Assembly: GCA_035295665.1 (NCBI GenBank) | Contig: DATGIQ010000091.1 | Location: 1 to 12,418 of the forward strand | DNA from: DATGIQ01 sp035295665 | Lineage (GTDB): Bacteria > Planctomycetota > Planctomycetia > Gemmatales > Gemmataceae | DNA length: 12,418 bases | Reading direction: 5' to 3' | Shown: piece by piece, positions 7,271-12,418 of the stretch | Numbering within the stretch: the stretch's first letter is position 1 | Layout: each line of letters starts with the position of its first letter | The notes under the pieces: generated by a model | What the model was told of the DNA's origin: nothing | Databases searched by the model: none | What the model saw: only the letters and a program-made list of their open reading frames with translations | Program-made: the position numbers and the translations under genes

Positions 7271-8734
7271 CTAACCCTTGATCACGCCAATGGGCCGCAT
7301 GCGGGCCACCTTGTTGGACAGTCCTGCTTTGTGGACCACATCCACGACCTCGTTGACATCCTTGTACGCTTTGGGCTGTTCCTCTGCCAGACCACGATGG
7401 CTTTGGGCGCGGGCGATGATTCCCTTCGCCTCCAGCTCTTTATCGATGCGGCGACCGGCCGCTTCCTTGACGGCGGCCGTGCGGCTCATCGCGCGGCCGG
7501 CCCCATGACAGGTTGTACCAAAGGTCTGTTCCATGCTTCCTTGCTGACCCACCAGTACCCAGCTGGCCCGGCCCATGTCGCCGGGGATAATCACCGGCTG
7601 GCCAATGGCCCGGTAATGGGCCGGAATCTCCGGGTGCTTCGGCGGAAAGGCTCGAGTCGCTCCCTTCCGGTGGACCCAGACACGCTTCCGTCGGCCGCCA
7701 ACCGCGTGCTCCTCAAACTTGGCAATATTGTGGCAAACATCATAGACGAGATTCATTTGCAGCTCCTGCCAGGACCGACCGAAGACCTCGGCGAAGACCT
7801 CACGAGCTTGGTGCATGAGGAGCTGCCGGTTGCACCAGGCGAAGTTGGCTGCCGCGCGCATGGCTGCGATGTAGCGCTGGCCTTCTGGGCTGTCGATCGG
7901 AGCACACGCCAACTGGCGGTCCGGCAACGCAATGCCATACTTCTCCGGCGCCTTGCGGAGCATGGCCAAGGCATCGTCGCACACCTGGTAGCCCAGGCCG
8001 CGCGAACCGCTGTGGATCATTACGCACACCATGTCCTTCTCCAGCCCCATCACGGACGCAGCCGTCTCATCGAAGACGTGGTCCACGACCTGCACCTCGA
8101 GGAAATGGTTGCCGGAGCCGAGGGTGCCACACTGTTCGGCTCCGCGAATCAGGGCGCGCTCACTCACGACGTCGGCATCCGCTCCATCGAGGCGGCCTCC
8201 GCCTTCGGTGAATTCCAGGTCGCCGCCGGTCCCCATGCCGCGCTGGACGACGTAGCGCGATCCCTCTGCCAAGAGCTGGCGCAATTCCTTCTCCGCAAAG
8301 TGATATTTGCCGCGCTTTCCGACACCGGTTGGCACTTGCCGAAACAGGCTCTCCACGAGCGGACGCAGATGGCGCTTGACATCCTGATAGAACAAGTTCG
8401 AGCGCATCAGACGGACTCCACAATTGATGTCATAGCCGACTCCGCCCGGAGAAATGACGCCGCCTTCGTCGGGATCGGTGGCGCACACGCCGCCGATGCA
8501 GAAGCCATAGCCCCAATGGATATCGGGCATTGCCAGGCTGGCATACTGGATGCCGGGCAGGTGCGCGACATTCGCCACCTGTTCCGGGGCCTGGTCCTTC
8601 ATGAGCTGGGGAAGCAAGCGTTCATCGGTGAAGATCAGGCCATCCACCCGCATTCCTTGCTTGTAGCTCTTGGGAATCCGCCAACAGGTTTCATTCACCT
8701 GTTCGAGCGGACCGCTGTAGCTTTCTTTGCCCAT
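7271..8734 (-). CDS. rtcB: RNA-splicing ligase RtcB (3'-phosphate RNA ligase)
   Basis: A 487-residue cytoplasmic RtcB, close to the usual 480. The family joins RNA 2',3'-cyclic-phosphate or 3'-phosphate ends to 5'-OH ends, using GTP and Mn2+ through a guanylyl-histidine intermediate. All key residues are visible: Asp102 and Cys105 in YDINCG, His210 in GSGNH, His241 in HSGSRG, His335 in YDVCHN, and His410 in CHGAGR, which is the guanylylated histidine. PDIHWGYGF (70-78) and the GGVISPGGVG stretch (91-100) are also typical. The ATG at 8734 is chosen because AAGGGGG lies 5 bases before it; a GTG at 8749 would add five residues. Archease ends 25 bases upstream on the same strand, so the two are probably one transcript. 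In bacteria RtcB repairs cleaved tRNA or rRNA; the native target here cannot be inferred. Confidence 0.96.
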   Translation of the reverse strand: MGKESYSGPLEQVNETCWRIPKSYKQGMRVDGLIFTDERLLPQLMKDQAPEQVANVAHLPGIQYASLAMPDIHWGYGFCIGGVCATDPDEGGVISPGGVGYDINCGVRLMRSNLFYQDVKRHLRPLVESLFRQVPTGVGKRGKYHFAEKELRQLLAEGSRYVVQRGMGTGGDLEFTEGGGRLDGADADVVSERALIRGAEQCGTLGSGNHFLEVQVVDHVFDETAASVMGLEKDMVCVMIHSGSRGLGYQVCDDALAMLRKAPEKYGIALPDRQLACAPIDSPEGQRYIAAMRAAANFAWCNRQLLMHQAREVFAEVFGRSWQELQMNLVYDVCHNIAKFEEHAVGGRRKRVWVHRKGATRAFPPKHPEIPAHYRAIGQPVIIPGDMGRASWVLVGQQGSMEQTFGTTCHGAGRAMSRTAAVKEAAGRRIDKELEAKGIIARAQSHRGLAEEQPKAYKDVNEVVDVVHKAGLSNKVARMRPIGVIKG

Positions 8735-8739
8735 GTTGT

Positions 8740-8746
8740 CCCCCTT
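8740..8746 (-). promoter_or_regulatory. Ribosome binding site of rtcB
   Basis: Minus-strand AAGGGGG followed by ACAAC and the ATG at 8734. It favours ATG 8734 over the GTG at 8749, which would place this purine run inside the coding sequence. Confidence 0.55.
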
Positions 8747-8759
8747 CACCCTCGCGGCT

Positions 8760-9179
8760 TCAGATATCCACGATTACTTCCGCCAGCCAGCCTTGCTCGG
8801 TCTGCTGGAGCGTCAAGCCATGATACGTGATGGCCTTGACCTCATGAAGGAGCTGATGGCGGCTGGGGTCCAGCAATTCTCCCTGTGCCGTCGCGCTCAG
8901 CCCGGCGTCGCCGACGTGGACCTGGAACCGGCTGAACAAAACGTGTTCGGAATCGAAATGGTACAACAGCTCCTTCAGCCAATCGAACAGGAGAAACTCC
9001 CGGTCATCACCCACCACTTGAATCCGCACTTCTTGCCGCGGCTCAACCGTATCGAGGTCTTCGACGATGGCCGCAAACAGGGCTCTCCCGGCCTCCGCGA
9101 AGAGCGTGTCCAGGTCGGGAGCGCGGATCCGGAGCCCCAGGTCAGCCGTGTGATCGAACGTCTCGTACATGCTGTTCAT
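8760..9179 (-). CDS. Archease, RtcB-activating protein
   Basis: A 139-residue protein matching archease (PF01951 family) along its length. The N-terminus YETFDHTADLGLRI (5-18) has the conserved DHTAD metal-site motif, and the C-terminus has HEVKAITYHGL and ends in VDI, whose Asp138 is the second conserved metal ligand. Archease is a small cytoplasmic cofactor that speeds guanylylation of RtcB and lets it turn over repeatedly. Its place directly upstream of rtcB, with 25 bases between them, supports that role. Two starts are possible: ATG 9179, used here, and ATG 9170, which gives the MYETFDHTAD start seen in many bacterial homologues. Neither has a clear Shine-Dalgarno sequence. The frame stays open to 9338, but the added residues do not resemble the family. 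Confidence 0.94.
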   Translation of the reverse strand: MNSMYETFDHTADLGLRIRAPDLDTLFAEAGRALFAAIVEDLDTVEPRQEVRIQVVGDDREFLLFDWLKELLYHFDSEHVLFSRFQVHVGDAGLSATAQGELLDPSRHQLLHEVKAITYHGLTLQQTEQGWLAEVIVDI

Positions 9180-9255
9180 GGTACCGCACGCTGCCAGCCG
9201 GCAGTAGAGCGCAGACACCCCCAAGGGCTCGACGGTTCGCGGAGTGGGGAGTCCA

Positions 9256-9261
9256 TACAAT
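9256..9261 (+). promoter_or_regulatory. Candidate -10 box for the DinB-like gene
   Basis: TACAAT matches the -10 consensus at five of six positions and lies 79 bases before the ATG at 9341, within the divergent region between archease and the DinB-like gene. No good -35 box is visible at the correct spacing, so activation by a regulator or a chance match are both possible. Confidence 0.25.
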
Positions 9262-9288
9262 GGTGAGCATGCCGTTCCGGTATATGCG

Positions 9289-9317
9289 CGGGACAGGTGT
9301 CCTGCGGCGGGACAGGT
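9289..9317 (+). repeat. Direct repeat upstream of the DinB-like gene; possible operator
   Basis: CGGGACAGGT occurs at 9289-9298 and 9308-9317, 19 bases start to start, near two helical turns. The first copy overlaps the palindrome GGACAGGTGTCC (9291-9302). TGTCC (9298-9302) can also pair with GGACA (9310-9314) as a 7-base-loop hairpin. It lies between a putative -10 box and the ribosome site, where a repressor or RNA structure could act. Confidence 0.35.
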
Positions 9318-9330
9318 CGTCGGAAAGCCA

Positions 9331-9335
9331 AGGAG
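9331..9335 (+). promoter_or_regulatory. Ribosome binding site of the DinB-like gene
   Basis: AGGAG followed by 5 bases and ATG 9341. It favours this start over in-frame ATGs upstream at 9260, 9269 and 9284. Confidence 0.65.
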
Positions 9336-9340
9336 CAATC

Positions 9341-9832
9341 ATGAACGCGAAGGAAGCCATCAAGACCGCCCTCGTTTCGACCAAGGAAATCCTCGGTTGG
9401 TATCTTAGCGACCTGTCCGACGCCGATTTGTTGGTTCGGCCTGTGCCGGCTGCGAATCACATCGCCTGGCAACTGGGCCACGTGATCAGCTCCGAAAGTC
9501 ACTTGCTTGGCCAGCTACCCGGCGCCCAGTACCCCAAGCTGCCGAATGGTTGGGACGACCAGCACGGTAAGAGTGGGGCCACCATGGATCCGCCCAAGGG
9601 GTTCGCGAGCAAGGAGGAATACCTGACCCAGTTCAACAAGGCCCGCGAAGCAACCCTGGCAGCCCTGGCAAAGATGTCGGACGCCGACCTCGACAAGCCG
9701 ACCCAGGGAAATATGGCGCAGTTCGCGCCAACGCTGGGGGCCTTGATCATGCTCCAGTCCAACCACACGCTCATGCACGCCGGGCAGTTCACGGTGGTCC
9801 GCCGCAAGCTGGGGAAACCGGTGTTGTTTTAG
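9341..9832 (+). CDS. DinB/YfiT-like four-helix metal-binding protein
   Basis: A 163-residue soluble protein of the DinB superfamily, a four-helix bundle that usually binds a divalent metal by three histidines. These are visible as His47 in AWQLGHV and the HxxxH pair His142/His146 in SNHTLMHAGQF. The first helix (NAKEAIKTALVSTKEILGWY) and the proline turn RPVPAANHIAW before the second helix are also typical. Family members include thiol-S-transferases that use bacillithiol or mycothiol and proteins of unknown role; the sequence does not say which applies here. No signal peptide or membrane segment is present. The start at 9341 has a good AGGAG and matches where family homology begins. The amidohydrolase gene begins 64 bases downstream on the same strand, so the two may be co-transcribed. 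The gene diverges from archease. Confidence 0.85.
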   Translation: MNAKEAIKTALVSTKEILGWYLSDLSDADLLVRPVPAANHIAWQLGHVISSESHLLGQLPGAQYPKLPNGWDDQHGKSGATMDPPKGFASKEEYLTQFNKAREATLAALAKMSDADLDKPTQGNMAQFAPTLGALIMLQSNHTLMHAGQFTVVRRKLGKPVLF

Positions 9833-9870
9833 ATCGCCTCGTGATCCATGATGAACGAATGGGAAGAGGG

Positions 9871-9884
9871 CCGCCGACAGGCGG
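9871..9884 (+). other. Short GC hairpin just upstream of the amidohydrolase start
   Basis: CCGCC and GGCGG form a perfect 5-base stem with a GACA loop, extendable by one G-U pair (9870/9885). It lies 12 bases before the ATG at 9897, next to the ribosome site GAGGAA. It may tune translation between the two genes or be a chance pairing in GC-rich DNA. Confidence 0.3.
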
Positions 9885-9896
9885 TGCAGAGGAACG

Positions 9897-10952
9897 ATGA
9901 GCACGGACCAGGTCAAACCCGCCGCTGACTTGCCCGAGCACAATCGCACGGGTATCGACTTCCGCGACCGCAAACATTTCTGTTACACCGGCCCGCCCCT
10001 CGTCGACATCCACGCCCATGTCCTGCAAACTCGGCCGACGGATCCGCCCAACGGTCCTCCGGTCGGCACTGGCCCGGGTGCCAGCGTGGAGGCGGCCGAG
10101 CTAATGCTCGAAGTCGCCGCGGAATTCGGTGTGAGTCGGGTGTATTCCATGTGCCCGCCCGACGATATTATGCCCTTGCGTGAACGATTGGGAGCGCGCA
10201 TCGGCTTCAATGGTTCCATTGTCAAAAAGCTCGAGGAGCCCGATGAGGCTGCCTATCGCCTGTTGGATCGCTTCCTCGAGCTGGGCGTGGAGATGCTCAA
10301 ATTCTGGTCCGCGCCCCGTGGCCGGGAGCGCGGGCTGTTTGTCGATGCTCCCTGGCGCATCGAGGCGGCACGGCGGGCGCGGTCGGCCGGCATCCGCGTG
10401 ATCATGGTGCACGTCAGCGATCCCGACGCCTGGTTCCGGACGATGTATGCAGATACGGCCAAGTTCGGAACCAAGGCGGACCAGTACGTTGGGCTGAAGC
10501 GCATGCTGGAGTTATTTCCGGACGTGCAATGGATCGGCGCCCACATGGGGGGCGATCCCGAACACCCCGATCACCTGGAGGCACTCCTGGAGGAGTATCC
10601 CCATCTGCATTTTGACACCAGTGCCACCAAGTGGCAGGTGCGTGAAGTCTCGGCCCACGCGGCCGGCATCCGGTCCCTCGTTTGCCGCTGGCCCCAGCGA
10701 TTTCTGTTTGGCTCGGACCTGGTGACACGGCATGGTCTACCGCGCGACCATTACGTTAGCCGTTACTGGTGCCAGCGTACACTCTGGGAGAGCACGTGGC
10801 ACGGTCGCAGCCCGATTGCGGATCCGGACTATGTCCCGAGCGCGGGTGAGCCCGACACGCCGATGCTGCACGGACTCGGCTTGCCTCCGGACGTGCTGGA
10901 TCAGATCTATCATCACAATGCCTGCCGGCTTCTGAGATTGGACGGTGTTTAA
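9897..10952 (+). CDS. Metal-dependent amidohydrolase (Amidohydrolase_2 type, TIM barrel)
   Basis: A 351-residue cytoplasmic protein of the amidohydrolase superfamily. The first metal motif is VDIHAHV with His39 and His41. The later metal ligands and catalytic Asp are visible as His172 in MVHVSD, His216 in IGAHMGG and Asp274 in FLFGSDLVTRH. The C-terminus, LPPDVLDQIYHHNACRLL, is the usual Amidohydrolase_2 ending. Known relatives decarboxylate or hydrolyse small carboxylates, for example ACMS decarboxylase and pyrone-dicarboxylate hydrolase, but no substrate can be assigned. A segment at 300-322 (WHGRSPIADPDYVPSAGEP), with many prolines and aspartates, lies between the catalytic Asp and the last helix. 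The ATG at 9897 has GAGGAA just before it. The DinB-like gene ends 64 bases upstream, suggesting an operon, and a separate promoter follows downstream. Confidence 0.87.
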   Translation: MSTDQVKPAADLPEHNRTGIDFRDRKHFCYTGPPLVDIHAHVLQTRPTDPPNGPPVGTGPGASVEAAELMLEVAAEFGVSRVYSMCPPDDIMPLRERLGARIGFNGSIVKKLEEPDEAAYRLLDRFLELGVEMLKFWSAPRGRERGLFVDAPWRIEAARRARSAGIRVIMVHVSDPDAWFRTMYADTAKFGTKADQYVGLKRMLELFPDVQWIGAHMGGDPEHPDHLEALLEEYPHLHFDTSATKWQVREVSAHAAGIRSLVCRWPQRFLFGSDLVTRHGLPRDHYVSRYWCQRTLWESTWHGRSPIADPDYVPSAGEPDTPMLHGLGLPPDVLDQIYHHNACRLLRLDGV

Positions 10953-10982
10953 GAACCGGTGATCATGGCACCCTTTTGCTCC

Positions 10983-11010
10983 TTGACAGACCGTTGAAGC
11001 ACGCTATAGT
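10983..11010 (+). promoter_or_regulatory. Strong sigma-70-type promoter for the PrsW-like gene
   Basis: TTGACA (10983-10988), a perfect -35 box, is followed after 16 bases by TATAGT (11005-11010), which differs from the -10 consensus at one position. Transcription should begin near 11017, giving a leader of about 68 bases before the ATG at 11085. It is the best promoter match in the window and separates this gene from the preceding amidohydrolase. Confidence 0.65.
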
Positions 11011-11084
11011 GACTGCAACGACTGGCAAATCACGAGCCTCGGACGATTTGTCCCTGGCCCAGTCCTACTCGGACGGAAGCACCC

Positions 11085-12416
11085 ATGCCCATTCGCTTTT
11101 CCTGCGCTTGCGGTAAAGGATTTCGCGCTCCCGATTCTGCAGTGGGGAAACGGGTCCGGTGTCCCAAGTGTGGCGCCGTGGTCACCGTACCGGAACCCAA
11201 AGCGGATCCCGACGCTGACGACCGGGCTCCGGATCTCGCTCCGGAGCCGGAGACAACGCGTCTCGCCTCCAGCCCGGCAAAGCCGGTCGCCGTGTCTGCA
11301 TATCAGAAGGAACCTTCCAAACGCAGCTCGACGAATCTCTTGCAGTACGCCTATTGGCTGCTGCTCCTCACGTTTGTTCCGCTGGCGATCAGCCTTCTCC
11401 ACGGAGCCAAGGAAGATACGCTGGATCGCCTGGTGCGGTCCCTCGAAAAATCCTTGCCGCCAGAACCGGAGAAGGCCTCGCCCAAGCAAAAGCGGGCCGG
11501 CAAAGAGAAGAAAGCGGTGCCCGTCGTCCGCGAGGAACCGGACTTGCCGGAAGGCAGTCTCGATGACCTGATTGCCCGGCTGCCGGGCGGCCGGATCGAA
11601 GGGGCCCTGTTGCCGCGCAACAGCTTCATGCACTGGATCTTCGCGCTGTTGGCGGGGGGCGTATTCCTGGCCCTGACGTTCCTCTTCTTCCCGGGCGCCG
11701 CCCAGCCCCATCACCTGCTCACCATTGCCGTCTTCACGGCGACGATTGGTATTGTCCTCCTCCTCGTGGCTCAGCTGCTTGCGGGGTGGACGCAGGGCCA
11801 CATCGTCATCAGCGGCAACATTGTCATTCTGCTACTCTTCTGGATCGCTTGGGCCATCGGCTTTTCGTACCGGGCGGCCCTGGACCCGGCCGTGGGGTTG
11901 GCGGCGAGCTTCCTTGGCTTTACGTTCGGCGTGGGGTTCTGTGAGGAAGTGTGCAAAGCGTTGCCGATCTTGTGGTATTATCGCGTCAAAGGCGTGCTGC
12001 CGTGGCGGACGGCCTGCGTCTGGGGATTTGCTTCGGGAGCCGGCTTCGGCGTCTCCGAAGGGATTACCTACTCCGCCGATTTCTACAACGGCATCGCCTC
12101 CGGCGATACGTACCTGGTTCGGTTCATTTCGTGCGTGGCGCTGCACGGCATCTGGACCGCTTCGGCCGCGCTGTTCATCCACCGCTTTCGGCATCTCCTT
12201 CAGGCGGAATTCGTCTGGTATGAATTCATCCCGCGGGCCCTCTTCTTCGTCAGCATCCCCATGATCCTGCATGGCCTGTACGACACCTTCCTCAAAAAGG
12301 ACATGGACCTGCTGGCCCTGGCGGCCGCATTGGCAAGCTTCGCCTGGTTAGCTTGGAGCTTGGAAAGCGCGCGGCGCAGCGAAGAAGCACCGCAACGCGT
12401 CCTCCAACGTGCGTAG
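11085..12416 (+). CDS. Zinc-ribbon PrsW-like intramembrane protease
   Basis: A 443-residue protein. Residues 1-35 form a zinc ribbon, with CxC at 7-9 and CPKC at 26-29. A Pro/Asp/Glu-rich linker leads to a first membrane helix (about 88-105), then a soluble charged segment (106-180) with a Lys/Glu-rich stretch and no membrane character. At least seven further hydrophobic helices follow. PrsW-family motifs are present in order: CEEVCK with Glu287, Glu288 and Lys291; GFGVSEGITYS with Glu325 and Tyr329; HGIWTA with His354; and HGLYDTF with His396. PrsW is a membrane-embedded glutamic-type protease, known in Bacillus to cut the anti-sigma factor RsiW after envelope stress. A substrate here is unknown, and no sigma/anti-sigma pair is adjacent. 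The ATG at 11085 begins exactly at the zinc ribbon, with a weak GGAAG before it. A TAG stop at 12414-12416 ends it inside the window. Confidence 0.85.
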   Translation: MPIRFSCACGKGFRAPDSAVGKRVRCPKCGAVVTVPEPKADPDADDRAPDLAPEPETTRLASSPAKPVAVSAYQKEPSKRSSTNLLQYAYWLLLLTFVPLAISLLHGAKEDTLDRLVRSLEKSLPPEPEKASPKQKRAGKEKKAVPVVREEPDLPEGSLDDLIARLPGGRIEGALLPRNSFMHWIFALLAGGVFLALTFLFFPGAAQPHHLLTIAVFTATIGIVLLLVAQLLAGWTQGHIVISGNIVILLLFWIAWAIGFSYRAALDPAVGLAASFLGFTFGVGFCEEVCKALPILWYYRVKGVLPWRTACVWGFASGAGFGVSEGITYSADFYNGIASGDTYLVRFISCVALHGIWTASAALFIHRFRHLLQAEFVWYEFIPRALFFVSIPMILHGLYDTFLKKDMDLLALAAALASFAWLAWSLESARRSEEAPQRVLQRA

Positions 12417-12418
12417 TC

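Noticed and set aside
7253..8830. A 525-codon open frame on the plus strand opposite rtcB and the archease end
   Set aside because: Antisense shadow of two strongly conserved genes; its product has no recognisable motif and its length follows from codon bias on the other strand.
9848..9928. A 26-codon ORF overlapping the start of the amidohydrolase, as a leader peptide
   Set aside because: No good ribosome site and no sign of attenuation sequence; it overlaps the real ribosome site and start.
10958..10977. GGTG/CACC hairpin with CTTTT after the amidohydrolase as an intrinsic terminator
   Set aside because: A stem of 4 pairs and a short broken T-run are too weak to claim.

Overview
The window looks like an ordinary stretch of a high-GC planctomycete chromosome, most likely from the Gemmataceae or a relative. 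The main evidence is the large gene at 3480-7106. It joins the PVC-type dehydrogenase propeller, HEAT-like repeats and a C-terminal CxxCH cytochrome domain, an architecture almost confined to Planctomycetes and Verrucomicrobia. A WD40 tail and a short zinc ribbon placed in front of a membrane protein fit the same group. I see no rRNA, tRNA, CRISPR array, insertion sequence, integrase or phage gene.

Layout, left to right. Positions 2-205 (+) are the end of a WD40-repeat protein. Positions 369-3335 (+) encode a large GT39-type membrane glycosyltransferase of the YkcA/YkcB kind, with three Gly/Pro/Arg-rich insertions. Positions 3336-3479 separate two convergent genes and contain a long inverted repeat that may be a two-way terminator. 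Three genes then run on the minus strand, in transcription order: archease (9179-8760), the RNA ligase rtcB (8734-7271) and the PVC dehydrogenase/cytochrome c protein (7106-3480). Archease and rtcB are nearly contiguous and are probably one operon. The dehydrogenase has its own plausible promoter in the 164-base gap after rtcB. Positions 9180-9340 are a divergent promoter region. To its right on the plus strand are a DinB/YfiT-like metal protein (9341-9832), a metal-dependent amidohydrolase (9897-10952), and, behind a near-consensus sigma-70-type promoter, a zinc-ribbon PrsW-like membrane protease (11085-12416).

Functional reading. RtcB and archease form a known RNA repair/splicing pair, and every metal and guanylylation residue of RtcB is present. 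The dehydrogenase/cytochrome protein should be exported and work in electron transfer in the periplasm (paryphoplasm). Its N-terminus carries three LTxxQ motifs typical of Spy/CpxP-like proteins, which is the least usual architecture here. The DinB-like and amidohydrolase genes may be co-transcribed, but their substrates cannot be read from sequence. I found no clear new multi-gene system. The items most worth a second look are the LTxxQ-dehydrogenase fusion, the glycine-rich insertions in the glycosyltransferase, the zinc-ribbon PrsW protein, and a repeat cluster just upstream of the DinB-like gene.
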